Below are positions 5,669 through 13,427 of a stretch of DNA of 19,705 bases, one piece after another. A model generated the notes under the pieces. The model saw only the letters and a list, made by a program, of their open reading frames with translations. It was not told the origin of the DNA and searched no databases. The DNA is from an uncultured Collinsella sp. (GTDB lineage: Bacteria; Actinomycetota; Coriobacteriia; Coriobacteriales; Coriobacteriaceae): NCBI GenBank assembly GCA_958427975.1, contig CAUAEH010000036.1, forward strand, positions 1 through 19,705, given 5' to 3'. Every line of letters begins with the position of its first letter. Positions within the stretch are counted from its first letter, which is position 1. Both the position numbers and the translations under genes were made by a program.

Positions 5669-7270
5669 CTACGACGCCAGCGTGGCGATGACGGCTTCGT
5701 CGCCGGCGTATATGAGGGTGTTGCCGTCGGGGATGATCGTTTGGCCGTCGCGCTTGAGCATTACCACGATAAACGGGTGCTTGCCCTGCGGCACGTCGCG
5801 CAGGCGCTGACCGGCCAGACGTCCATGGGGCGTTACGGTGACCTCGCGTAGCGTAACCTCGGCACGCTCTTCAAACGTTGGTGCGGCCATCACCAGAAGG
5901 TCGCCTTCTTCAATTACGGTATCGCCGTTGGGCAGCACCGGGTGCGCACCGTCGCGCAGCACCAAGACCACCAGCATGTTCGTAGCGCTGCCAATATCGG
6001 CGAGCGAGCGCCCGGCAAACGGATGGCCCGCGCCCACCTTGAGCTTGACAAACGACATGCCGTCCTCGTCGCGGTAATCGTTAAACGTACGGCGCACGTC
6101 GCCTTCCGCGTCGATCATATTGAGCTTTTTCGCCACCGCCGGTAGCAGCGAGCCCTGCACCACAATGCTCGACACGGCAATCACAAATACCAGGTCAAAC
6201 AGGTCGTGACCGCCAGGAACACCGGCCACCACGGTAAAGAGGCTAAACACGACCGAAGCCGCGCCGCGCAGACCCGCCCAGCTTACGAGCGCAACCTGGC
6301 GAGGGTTCGTCTTAAAGGGCGCTAGGAGCACGCCGACGGCGATGGGGCGGCTCACAAAGAGCATAAACGCCATGAGCGCCAGGCCCGGCAGCAGCATCTG
6401 CGGCAGGCGTGCGGGCGTTACGAGCAGGCCGAGCAAGAAGAAGATCGTCATCTCGGCCATCTCGGTGAGGGTATCGAAGAAGTGCGCCACCTCGACCTTG
6501 CCGGTGATGTCGCTCGCACCCAGCACAATGCCGGCCAGGTACACGGCCAAAAATCCGTTGCCGCCCAGGTAGCTCGGCAGCGCGTAGGCGACGATGGCCA
6601 CGGCGAACAAAAAGATGGTCTGCGCGCCCTCGGCCGTTGCGTGCGCGCGTTCAATCAGGCGGCCCGCCGCCCAGCCGATGGCGAGGCCCAGGCCCACGCC
6701 CAAGATAATCTGCTTGGCCAGCAGTGCGGGAATGTTGATGTCGCCGCCGGCCGCGAGTGTGGCGAGCACGGCGGTGAGCATATAGGCGACGGGATCGTTG
6801 GAGCCCGATTCGACCTCGAGCAGCGAGTCGGTGCCGCCCCTCAGCGACAGGCTGTGCTCGCGCAGAACGCTAAAGACGCTGGCCGCGTCGGTGGACGCCA
6901 CGACCGATCCCAGCAGCAGGCCACCGATCCAGTCGAACCCCAGCGCGAAGTGGGCGAACACGCCGGTGATGCCGGCAGTGATGACGACGCCGAGCGTGCT
7001 CAGCAGCACCGCCGGCGCAGCGACGGGCTTGGCGCGGTCGATATTGGTGTTAAAGCCGCCGTAGAACATGATGAACAGCAGCGCCGTGCTGCAGACGGTT
7101 TCGGTAAGCGCGTAGTCGCTAAAATCGATGTGCGCCGGGCCGTTGACGCCCAACAGCATGCCCAGCGCGATAAAGATGAGCAGGGTGGGGAAGGGGAGTT
7201 TTTTGCCGACGGGTTTGATGGTCAGGCACAAAATGATGACGAGGCCGATAAAGAGAAGGATCTGGTTCAT
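5669..7270 (-). CDS. Potassium (or sodium)/proton antiporter, CPA1 family, with C-terminal RCK_C domains
   Basis: 533 aa from ATG 7270. The N-terminal ~385 residues are a multi-pass membrane domain of the Na+/H+ exchanger fold, starting MNQILLFIGLVIILCL, with family motifs such as GSVVASTDAASVFSVLR and ESGSNDPVAYMLT, where acidic residues in the membrane bind the cation. Residues from about 405 to the end form two regulatory RCK_C (TrkA_C) modules, each with a G-x-x-L-x-D-I/V-type beginning (FAGRSLADIG; LAGQRLRDVP) and an EEGD/YAGDE end. This layout matches the NhaP2/CvrA group, which exports K+ or Na+ in exchange for protons and is gated by a cytosolic ligand. Which cation it moves cannot be read from sequence. 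An AGGAG lies 12 nt upstream, a long spacing. It appears monocistronic. Confidence 0.92.
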   Translation of the reverse strand: MNQILLFIGLVIILCLTIKPVGKKLPFPTLLIFIALGMLLGVNGPAHIDFSDYALTETVCSTALLFIMFYGGFNTNIDRAKPVAAPAVLLSTLGVVITAGITGVFAHFALGFDWIGGLLLGSVVASTDAASVFSVLREHSLSLRGGTDSLLEVESGSNDPVAYMLTAVLATLAAGGDINIPALLAKQIILGVGLGLAIGWAAGRLIERAHATAEGAQTIFLFAVAIVAYALPSYLGGNGFLAVYLAGIVLGASDITGKVEVAHFFDTLTEMAEMTIFFLLGLLVTPARLPQMLLPGLALMAFMLFVSRPIAVGVLLAPFKTNPRQVALVSWAGLRGAASVVFSLFTVVAGVPGGHDLFDLVFVIAVSSIVVQGSLLPAVAKKLNMIDAEGDVRRTFNDYRDEDGMSFVKLKVGAGHPFAGRSLADIGSATNMLVVLVLRDGAHPVLPNGDTVIEEGDLLVMAAPTFEERAEVTLREVTVTPHGRLAGQRLRDVPQGKHPFIVVMLKRDGQTIIPDGNTLIYAGDEAVIATLAS

Positions 7271-7419
7271 GGATAGTGTCCGCTCCTGGGTGGTTGGCGT
7301 GGCACGGTCAGTTGTCTGCGGTTATTTGTACCCAAAGATGGTGGGTTTATGGGGTTGGATTGCGGGCGTGCGCGATATCGTCATAGACGGCTGCCGTCTT
7401 TGCCTCTGCTCGGAAACCC

Positions 7420-7448
7420 TTTCCAGCTTTATTGCAACGGAGTACAAT
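7420..7448 (+). promoter_or_regulatory. Candidate promoter of the metallophosphoesterase gene
   Basis: TTTCCA (7420-7425) and TACAAT (7443-7448) with a 17-nt spacer. Downstream in the 5' leader lie AAGTTCAACTT (an 11-nt palindrome, 7470-7480) and a hairpin TTGCGGC/GCCGCAA (7481-7505) that ends 3 nt before the AAGGAGAGG ribosome binding site. Confidence 0.4.
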
Positions 7449-7523
7449 GGGTAACGTTTAAGTTCAACTTGAAGTTTTAGTTGCGGCACCGGGCTTCGGC
7501 CGCAATGCAAGGAGAGGCGTACC

Positions 7524-8363
7524 ATGGCGATCTATGTGACATCTGATGCTCACGGGCACGTGCGTGCGCTTGACGAGGCCCTGTCTAAGATCTCTTTGAC
7601 GTCCGACGACACGCTGTACGTGCTGGGCGACATGATCGATCGCGGGCCCGATCCGGTCGGCGTTATTAAGCTCGTGCGCTCGCTGCCCAACGCCCACGTG
7701 CTCAAGGGTAATCACGAGCAGATCATGCTCGATGCCATCATTGGTCAGGATCCGCTCGATGCCGAGACCTGGGATATCAACGGTGGCTGGACGACGCGCG
7801 AGCAGCTCAACGACATGGAATTTGAGGCGTACGAGGAGCTCGTGCGATGGATGGCCGCGCTGCCGCTCTACGCGGTGGTCGAGACCGAGGAGCGCCCGTA
7901 TCTGCTGGTACATGCTGGAATCGAGATGAAGGCGGCGCGTGCGTTTTTGCTTGAGCATGGCGTCGATTGTGCCGATGGCGTTGGAGCGGTGGGTGCCGAT
8001 CGCGAGCTGCTGCAGCAGATGCTCGCGGTGCAGTCGTCCGATGACCTGCTATGGATTCGTCACGGCTATTGGGATGTGCCGACCGGGCTGCTTTCTGCCG
8101 AGGGCAAGGGTCCGGTCGTGGTGAGCGGTCACACGCCAACGGTATCGCTTGGGCGCTATTGCGAGGTCGGTGGTCTGGCGGGGCTCGATGAGGAATCGGG
8201 ACGCGGGCAGATCGTGCGCTTGGGCGGCGAGGACACTGCTGGTGTGCCCGATCGCATCGACATCGACTGCGCCGCCGCCACCGGCTCCGAGTTCGGCCGC
8301 GTGGGCATCCTGCGCCTGGACGACGGGGCCGAGTTCTACGCGAACATCAACCCGGGCGAATAA
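7524..8363 (+). CDS. Metallophosphoesterase (PPP-type serine/threonine phosphatase or Ap4A hydrolase-like)
   Basis: 279 aa from ATG 7524 behind AAGGAGAGG. It carries the calcineurin-like signature in order: SDAHGH (D8, H10), GDMIDRG (35-41) and GNHE (62-65), which together bind two metal ions, then later histidines in LLVHAG and VSGHTP. This group includes bacterial PrpA/PrpB protein phosphatases, PrpE and ApaH; GDxxDRG plus GNHE places it in the PPP branch. The exact substrate (phosphoprotein or dinucleoside tetraphosphate) cannot be told apart by sequence alone. No signal peptide is present, so it is cytosolic. A T-rich tract at 8395-8402 follows the gene but lacks a clear GC-rich stem. The gene seems to be transcribed alone. 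Confidence 0.9.
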   Translation: MAIYVTSDAHGHVRALDEALSKISLTSDDTLYVLGDMIDRGPDPVGVIKLVRSLPNAHVLKGNHEQIMLDAIIGQDPLDAETWDINGGWTTREQLNDMEFEAYEELVRWMAALPLYAVVETEERPYLLVHAGIEMKAARAFLLEHGVDCADGVGAVGADRELLQQMLAVQSSDDLLWIRHGYWDVPTGLLSAEGKGPVVVSGHTPTVSLGRYCEVGGLAGLDEESGRGQIVRLGGEDTAGVPDRIDIDCAAATGSEFGRVGILRLDDGAEFYANINPGE

Positions 8364-8430
8364 TCGGTGCAAGTGGTAGCTAATTTGGGAAGGTTTTTTT
8401 TGACTTCTTTTGCCCTTCTGCCCGCTAATT

Positions 8431-8461
8431 GATTTCTCTGGGACGGGGATTAAATAATCAT
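8431..8461. repeat. 31-nt dispersed repeat, copy 1
   Basis: Contains CTGGGACGGGGATTAAA. It matches 29 of 31 positions with 19514-19544, 11 kb away. Both copies lie just after a gene end. In copy 2 the flanks form an 11-bp inverted repeat; here the pairing is poorer. Confidence 0.7.
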
Positions 8462-8476
8462 TTGGCTGCCCGCCGG

Positions 8477-8599
8477 CTAAGTGAGTAGACTTTTTTGGAA
8501 ATGCCGAGCACCCAACATATTTGCCTCAATAAAACCGCAGGTCACAAACTTGTGCTCTGTCGGTGTGGTCGGGGATTCGGTAAAAACCTACTCACTTAG
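8477..8599. mobile_element. Candidate non-coding element with terminal inverted repeats (MITE-like)
   Basis: A perfect 12-bp inverted repeat CTAAGTGAGTAG (8477-8488) and CTACTCACTTAG (8588-8599) bounds 123 bp; beyond the 12 bp the arms stay similar (a T-run on one side, an A-run on the other). The inside is less GC-rich than the genes and has no convincing frame. No clear target-site duplication is visible. The gap 8364-8679 holds this element and the 31-nt repeat and otherwise nothing I can identify. A long-armed transcription terminator is an alternative, but the 99-nt loop makes that less likely. Confidence 0.45.
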
Positions 8600-8679
8600 T
8601 TTTACGCGATGCATATTGTCTTCAACGAGACCCCAGCCGGGGCGATTCCATCGCAAATTCCGGTGACCGGGGCAGCTAA

Positions 8680-10260
8680 TTAGGCGCCGTATGGGTTCCG
8701 GTCGCGCTCGATGCGTTGGCGGATGTGGGCGTACTCGATTATCAGCAGCACCAGGAGTAGGGCCATGATGGCTAGGTAGCTCACGACGGCGCCCATCAGG
8801 CCGAGCAGATTGATCAGAATCACCGGCAGCACCACGCTCACGGCAAAACAAATCAGGTAGACCTTGGTGACGTCGCCGGCATGGCGCAGCACCGTGATGA
8901 TGGCGTAGATAAAGTCGATGGCCGCGGTGACGCCGCCGGCAACGACCATTAGCAGCGCCAGCGTACGGTAGCGTTCAAAGCTGAGGCCGTACATAAAGCT
9001 CATGAGGGGAATACCGGGACCTGCCATAAATGCGGCGCACACGCCGGTGATGACTACGATCAGCGCCATAACGGCAACAATAATCAGGTCAAAGCGACGA
9101 CGCTTGCGAGGATTAGCCCAAATGCTCGACAAGCGCAGGAGCTGTGGTTTATAGATAAATCCAATGCTCAGCAAAATAGCTTGCGCCGGAAAGAACAGGG
9201 CATTAAAGTACAGCTGATATTTGTATGCCAGCGTGCCTTCCATCACAAACTTGGGCATGCTCTCAATTAGGTTGAACAGGAACAGTGCACCAAAGAGCGG
9301 GACGCACTGGACAAACAGGTGGCCGACCTCGCGCAGGCTCACGCGGCGCGATTTTTCGGTCTCGAGCAGGGCAAGCGGCGCGGTGACCAGCACGAGCGAG
9401 GCAATCGCGGTGACACCCATGACCATGGCCGCGATGGGCATACTGCGCGTGAGGAACAGCGCCACGCTAAAGACCGCGATGACGCCGACGGAGCGTAGCG
9501 TTTGGCTCATGCCGGCTAGGTAGAGCTTGTCGGCCTGCTGCAGGCGGCCCTCGTACACGTCCGCCACGCCGTCGATCACCTTATACAGGTAGACGCCCAA
9601 GCCGATCGTCGCCATCTGCGCGTCATAGCCGCGGGCGCTGCTGTACATGAGGCCACAGCCTAGGGCGAGCGCTCCGCAAAGCCAGCGGTTGAGCTGGTAG
9701 GAGGCAAAGGACGTCTTTTCGTCGATGTCTGAGACCTGGAAATTGCGCACGCCGTAGTTGCATGCGATCATGATGAGCGTGCCGGTGACGAAGGCGATGG
9801 AGAATTTGCCTGCTTCTTCGGCGCCCACGAGCTGTGTGGACACGATGGTGAGCAGCGGAAACGCCAAGCCCCACACGGCGGTGCCGAGAGTGTCCCACAG
9901 GAGACCGCGGCGGGTGGCGTGCTCTTCGTATTCAGCCTCTTGCGTGGAGAACCCGCCGCCGTAGATGGCGCCTAGCAGACGGTTCCACCAAGCGTTGACC
10001 ATGCGGTGGATGGGGCCGGGCTGGCGATCGCGCTCGCGGCGACGGCGCGTGGCCTGGCTGCTGTCGGGGCCGCCGGCGTTGCGATGACTCAGCTCCTGGA
10101 TGCGTGCGAGTTCCTCGGCAGTGTGCGAGGCAGGGAAGAGGCCGTTCTCGATGCGACCGCCCTGGGCCTTCGCGGCGCCGTCTCTCGATGCAGCGGGGTT
10201 GGAGATGCCGTTGCGGCGGGCGATGGCGCGGCGAATGCTATCGAGGGGCGTGATGCTCAA
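8680..10260 (-). CDS. Lipopolysaccharide/polysaccharide biosynthesis flippase (MOP superfamily)
   Basis: 526 aa from TTG 10260, supported by AAAGGA 7 nt upstream; the first in-frame ATG is much further inside. The N-terminal ~115 residues are hydrophilic and Arg/Ala-rich (ATRRRRERDRQPGP), an unusual cytosolic extension. The rest is a chain of about a dozen to fourteen hydrophobic segments (for example FPLLTIVSTQLVGAEEAGKF, VSVVLPVILINLLGLMGAVV) with the first membrane block GTAVWGLAFPLLT typical of Wzx-like flippases. Such proteins move undecaprenyl-linked oligosaccharides across the membrane. No glycosyltransferase cluster is adjacent, so the substrate is unknown. The nearest gene of related role is the WecA/TagO-type transferase at 16837. 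Confidence 0.85.
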   Translation of the reverse strand: MSITPLDSIRRAIARRNGISNPAASRDGAAKAQGGRIENGLFPASHTAEELARIQELSHRNAGGPDSSQATRRRRERDRQPGPIHRMVNAWWNRLLGAIYGGGFSTQEAEYEEHATRRGLLWDTLGTAVWGLAFPLLTIVSTQLVGAEEAGKFSIAFVTGTLIMIACNYGVRNFQVSDIDEKTSFASYQLNRWLCGALALGCGLMYSSARGYDAQMATIGLGVYLYKVIDGVADVYEGRLQQADKLYLAGMSQTLRSVGVIAVFSVALFLTRSMPIAAMVMGVTAIASLVLVTAPLALLETEKSRRVSLREVGHLFVQCVPLFGALFLFNLIESMPKFVMEGTLAYKYQLYFNALFFPAQAILLSIGFIYKPQLLRLSSIWANPRKRRRFDLIIVAVMALIVVITGVCAAFMAGPGIPLMSFMYGLSFERYRTLALLMVVAGGVTAAIDFIYAIITVLRHAGDVTKVYLICFAVSVVLPVILINLLGLMGAVVSYLAIMALLLVLLIIEYAHIRQRIERDRNPYGA

Positions 10261-10288
10261 AGTGGGGTCCTTTCTATTGCTGCGCTCT

Positions 10289-10336
10289 AGTATAGACGCG
10301 ACGGTGTTCGCTCGTGTTTTTGAACGGATTGTTCAA
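10289..10336 (-). promoter_or_regulatory. Candidate promoter and operator of the flippase gene
   Basis: On the - strand a TATACT box (plus 10289-10294) lies 28 nt before the start codon; no convincing -35 is seen. Just upstream is a 17-bp palindrome TTGAAC-ggatt-GTTCAA (10320-10336), a size and symmetry usual for a dimeric repressor or activator site. Confidence 0.35.
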
Positions 10337-10362
10337 TATTTTCGGCGGCGCCATTCGGTAGT

Positions 10363-10498
10363 CGGCACTTAGGGACGTTCCTTATGTGCAGGCACTTTGG
10401 GAACGTCCCTAAGTGCCGGCATCCGGGGACACTCCTTGAATGTTGCCTGTTCAAGAGTGTCCCCAATGACTAGTCGTTTAAGAACGTCCCCAATGACT
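10363..10498. repeat. Cluster of GGGAC-type palindromes in the flippase/pckA divergent gap
   Basis: Two inverted repeats and a direct repeat in tandem. First, a perfect 19-bp inverted repeat CGGCACTTAGGGACGTTCC (10363-10381) with 10400-10418. Second, GGGGACACTCcTTGAA (10425-10440) with 10450-10464, one bulged base. Third, the direct repeat GTCCCCAATGACT at 10459-10471 and 10486-10498. It resembles composite REP-type intergenic elements. With the flippase control region and the pckA palindrome, it accounts for most of the 10261-10639 gap. Confidence 0.7.
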
Positions 10499-10549
10499 GG
10501 GCCGCTTGCCTGCGATTTTTGACCGTTGGGCGGGCTTGCCGCCCTTGCC

Positions 10550-10565
10550 GCAAAAACGTTTTTGC
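10550..10565. promoter_or_regulatory. 16-bp perfect palindrome upstream of pckA, candidate operator
   Basis: GCAAAAACGTTTTTGC is a perfect palindrome with a central AACGTT, the symmetry typical of LacI-family (PurR/CcpA-like) operators. It lies 75 nt before the pckA start codon and just before a possible -10 (TACAAC, 10574-10579). Control of pckA by a carbon-responsive regulator would fit its gluconeogenic or fermentative role. Confidence 0.45.
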
Positions 10566-10639
10566 ATATCGGGTACAACGGGCTTTACGTGAGTAAAGTG
10601 CGCGCCGCGTCCACGTGCCGCGTTTTTAAAGGAGGCCCC

Positions 10640-12310
10640 ATGCCTGGTGTTACCCCTGCAGAAGTTCTGTCCAATTTTGGTATTACGCTGGTCGAAGATC
10701 CCGCCGAGAATCAACCCCGTCTGCTGGTCGATCTGCCCGCCGCGGAGCTCGTCGAGCACGCTATCCGCCGCGAAGAAGGCCGCATGGCATCCAACGGCGC
10801 GCTGGTGATCGAGACGGGGGAGCGTACCGGCCGTTCCCCCAATGACCGCTTTATCGTTGACACCCCCGATGTTCACGACAAGATTGCCTGGGGCGCGGTC
10901 AACCGCCCGCTGTCCGTCGAGAGCTATGAGGCCATCAAGGCCGGCATCGTCGACTATCTCAACGAGCGCGACGTGTTCGTCACCCGCGGCATGGCAGGTG
11001 CCGACCGCAACCACACGCGTCGACTGCTCGTTGCCTGCGAGCGTGCCAGCCAGGCACTTTTTATTAAGCAGATGCTCGCCCGCCCGCTCGCTCGCGAAAT
11101 CGCGCGCACCGGCGAGCCCGACTTCTGCGTGCTCGCAGCGCCCGGTTACCAGTGCGACCCCGCCATCAAGGGCCTCAACTCCAGCGCCGCGGTGGTCATC
11201 AACTTCCAGGAACGCGTGATTCTGGTCGCCGGCACCGGCTACTCCGGCGAGATTAAAAAGTCGATCTTTAGCGTCATGAACTATCTGCTGCCCGTCGAGG
11301 ACGACGTGCTGCCCATGCACTGCTCGGCCAGCATGGATCCCGTCACGCACGAGACCGCCGTGTTCTTTGGCCTGTCCGGCACCGGCAAGACCACGCTTTC
11401 GGCCAATCCCACGCGCCTGCTGATCGGCGACGACGAGCACGGTTGGTCCGACATGGGTATCTTCAACATCGAGGGCGGCTGCTACGCCAAGTGCGAGGGC
11501 TTGGATGCGTTCCACGAGCCCGAGATCTTCAATGCCGTTCGCTTTGGCGCCATCTGCGAAAACGTGGTGCTCGACGAGGGCCGTAAGCCCAACTATGATG
11601 ACGTCTCGATCACGCACAACACACGCGTGGCCTATCCCGTCGAGCATATCCCCAACGCGTGGACCAAGGGCATGGGCACCACCCCGAGCGTCGTGCTGTT
11701 TTTGACCTGCGATGCCTTTGGCGTGCTGCCACCCATCTCGCGCCTGACGGCCGACGCCGCCATGTATCACTTTGTGACGGGCTTTACGGCCAAGATCCCC
11801 GGCACCGAGGTCGGCGTCACCGAGCCCACGCCCACGTTCTCCTCGCTGTTCGGAGAGCCGTTTATGCCGCTCGATCCTATGGTCTACGCCAAGATGCTCG
11901 GCGAGCGTATCGCCGACGGGCGCACCCGCGTCTATCTGGTCAACACCGGCTGGATTGGCGGCGGTTATGGCGTGGGCCATCGCATCGAGCTTGCCTACAC
12001 GCGCGCCCTGGTGGCCCGCGCCCTCGACGGTACCATCGAGGACAGCGAGTTTGTGCACGACGATATCTTTAATGTCGACATTCCCACTACGTGCCACGGT
12101 GTGCCCGACGGCATCCTGGTGCCGCGCCAATACTGGCAGAGCACCGCGCGCTACGACGAGGCCGCGCACAACCTAGCCGTGATGTTCGAGGAGAACTTCG
12201 AGAAGAAGTACTCGCACCTGCCCGAGTCCGTAAAGGCCGCCGGCCCGCACGCCCAAGTGCCCGCCGAGGCCCGTCATCGCGGCCGCGGCCTGCTGGGACT
12301 CCGCCACTAG
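10640..12310 (+). CDS. pckA: Phosphoenolpyruvate carboxykinase (ATP)
   Basis: 556 aa (family about 530-550). ATG 10640 follows AAAGGAGG (10628-10635); the frame is open further upstream but without a comparable site. The enzyme interconverts oxaloacetate + ATP and PEP + CO2 + ADP. Key features are the ATP-binding P-loop GLSGTGKT (residues 244-251), the PEPCK-specific ERTGRSPNDRFIVD near the N-terminus, the metal/substrate region LLIGDDEHGWSD just after the P-loop, and NTGWIGGGYGVGHRI toward the C-terminus. In anaerobic gut bacteria it often runs in the ATP-forming direction during mixed-acid fermentation; the direction here is an inference. It is monocistronic, flanked upstream by palindromes and downstream by an intrinsic terminator. 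Confidence 0.98.
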   Translation: MPGVTPAEVLSNFGITLVEDPAENQPRLLVDLPAAELVEHAIRREEGRMASNGALVIETGERTGRSPNDRFIVDTPDVHDKIAWGAVNRPLSVESYEAIKAGIVDYLNERDVFVTRGMAGADRNHTRRLLVACERASQALFIKQMLARPLAREIARTGEPDFCVLAAPGYQCDPAIKGLNSSAAVVINFQERVILVAGTGYSGEIKKSIFSVMNYLLPVEDDVLPMHCSASMDPVTHETAVFFGLSGTGKTTLSANPTRLLIGDDEHGWSDMGIFNIEGGCYAKCEGLDAFHEPEIFNAVRFGAICENVVLDEGRKPNYDDVSITHNTRVAYPVEHIPNAWTKGMGTTPSVVLFLTCDAFGVLPPISRLTADAAMYHFVTGFTAKIPGTEVGVTEPTPTFSSLFGEPFMPLDPMVYAKMLGERIADGRTRVYLVNTGWIGGGYGVGHRIELAYTRALVARALDGTIEDSEFVHDDIFNVDIPTTCHGVPDGILVPRQYWQSTARYDEAAHNLAVMFEENFEKKYSHLPESVKAAGPHAQVPAEARHRGRGLLGLRH

Positions 12311-12329
12311 CGTCGCCTCGAGTCCATAT

Positions 12330-12366
12330 CCACCACAAAGGGTGCAGGCACCTTTGTGGTGGTTTT
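12330..12366 (+). terminator. pckA terminator, CCACCACAAAGG family copy 1
   Basis: Stem CCACCACAAAGGGTG (12330-12344) pairs with CACCTTTGTGGTGG (12349-12362), one bulged G, loop CAGG, followed by TTTT (12363-12366). It is the first of four related palindromes in the next 3 kb. Confidence 0.85.
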
Positions 12367-12393
12367 GCTCGTGTGGATGACTCGGGTTACAAT
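12365..12393 (+). promoter_or_regulatory. Promoter of the B3/4-domain gene
   Basis: TTGCTC (12365-12370), 17-nt spacer, TACAAT (12388-12393). It directly abuts the pckA terminator. The predicted start is near 12400, giving a leader of about 138 nt. Confidence 0.6.
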
Positions 12394-12407
12394 ACGCCTG
12401 ACATATC

Positions 12408-12493
12408 GTCCCCTTCTCCGGATGGGGACAGCGTAAGCGCTCTTGTGGCGGCACCGTAGGACTTTGAAGGTGGCCGCCGTGAGGGCGCTTTTT
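12408..12493 (+). promoter_or_regulatory. Leader RNA with intrinsic terminator (candidate attenuator) before the B3/4-domain gene
   Basis: Hairpin 1: GTCCCC/GGGGAC (12408-12429). Hairpin 2: outer stem AGCGCTC/GGGCGCT (12436-12442/12483-12489, one G-U), an internal loop, and inner stem GGCGGCACC/GGTGGCCGCC (12447-12455/12469-12478, one bulge), followed by TTTTT (12489-12493). A strong terminator placed between promoter and start codon implies conditional readthrough. A third hairpin GTGCGC/GCGCAC (12500-12521) sits just before the ribosome binding site. The class is not recognised. Confidence 0.55.
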
Positions 12494-12537
12494 GTTTAGG
12501 TGCGCTCGCTCGGGCGCGCACAATGAAGGGAGAGCGT

Positions 12538-13257
12538 ATGAAGGGCTTTGTTGCCGAGGATTCATTTTGGGAGCTATTTCCACAGGCGGCGGTCGGCGTC
12601 GTGGTCGTAAAGGGCATGAAGCCCGCGGCTCAGATTCCCCAGGAGGACGTGGATGCAATCGCCGCGCTGCTTGACCGCGCCAATATTGATGCGGAGCGCC
12701 ACCTGACAAGCGATACCATCAGCGAGAACGCGCCGGTCAAGGCATGGCGTGACGCGTACCGGCTGTTCAAGACTAAAAAGGGCGCTCGCTGCTCGATCGA
12801 GAACTTGCTCAAGCGCGTGCTCAAGGGCAAGCCGGTCGGCCATATCACACCGGCGGTGGATATTTACAACACGGTGTCGCTGACCTACGCGCTGCCCGTG
12901 GGAGGCGAGGATCTGCATGCGATCGAGGGAGACCTTCGCTTGAAGGTGACCGACGGTGGCGATGCGTTCTTGCCTCTTGGTGAGGAAGCGGACGACCCGA
13001 CGCTGCCCGGCGAGCTCGCCTATATCGACGATGCAGGCGCTGTGTGCCGCTGCTGGAACTGGCGCGACGGCGTGAGAACGGCCCTGTCCGACGATTCGGC
13101 CGATGCGTTCCTGGCGATTGAGTGTGTAGAGCCCGAGCGCATGGGGGATTGCCAAGCCGCGATCGATCGCTTAGCCGAGCTGCTTGAGCGGTATCTGGGA
13201 GCGACGGTTGTCGTTAAGACGCTTGTGACCCGCGACAATCCCTGCGTGGAGCTGTAG
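12538..13257 (+). CDS. B3/4 (tRNA-binding) domain-containing protein
   Basis: 239 aa. ATG 12538 is chosen over ATG 12523 because the AAGGGAGAG ribosome binding site lies between them. The protein is a free-standing B3/4 domain, related to the editing region of the phenylalanyl-tRNA synthetase beta chain. Typical elements are the WRDAYRLFKTKKGARCSIENLLKRV segment, VGHITPAVDIYNTVSLTYALPVGGEDL and the late GEADDPTLPGELAYIDD-type strand region. Stand-alone B3/4 proteins are proposed to act on mischarged tRNA or as amino-acid-related enzymes; the substrate is unknown. There is no synthetase gene next to it. It is preceded by its own promoter and leader RNA and followed by a terminator, so it is a single-gene unit. 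Confidence 0.88.
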   Translation: MKGFVAEDSFWELFPQAAVGVVVVKGMKPAAQIPQEDVDAIAALLDRANIDAERHLTSDTISENAPVKAWRDAYRLFKTKKGARCSIENLLKRVLKGKPVGHITPAVDIYNTVSLTYALPVGGEDLHAIEGDLRLKVTDGGDAFLPLGEEADDPTLPGELAYIDDAGAVCRCWNWRDGVRTALSDDSADAFLAIECVEPERMGDCQAAIDRLAELLERYLGATVVVKTLVTRDNPCVEL

Positions 13258-13282
13258 CGGCGCCTAGAACCTATTGATGCCC

Positions 13283-13325
13283 AAAACCACCACAAAGGTG
13301 CTTGTTCCCTTTGTGGTGGTTTTTA
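13283..13325 (+). terminator. Terminator after the B3/4 gene, CCACCACAAAGG family copy 2
   Basis: Perfect 16-bp inverted repeat AAAACCACCACAAAGG (13283-13298) with 13308-13323, followed by more T. The A-run before and T-run after make it potentially bidirectional. Confidence 0.85.
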
Positions 13326-13427
13326 TGTTGATGGGTTAACAATTGGGATATTTGGGTATGGGGGTTCGGACATGCGGCTAAGATGTTTACCCGTTAGCAT
13401 CATGCAAACGAAAGGCGGTCGTCTCCC

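Noticed and set aside
8481..8666. 61-codon frame inside the inverted-repeat element
   Set aside because: No ribosome binding site and crosses the right inverted repeat; treated as non-coding.
10478..12169. 563-codon open frame antisense to pckA
   Set aside because: Same composition artefact; the + strand frame is an unambiguous PEP carboxykinase.
12400..12493. T-box riboswitch upstream of the B3/4 gene
   Set aside because: GGCGGCACCG faintly resembles the T-box antiterminator, but there is no room for Stem I and no exact UGGNACC match.
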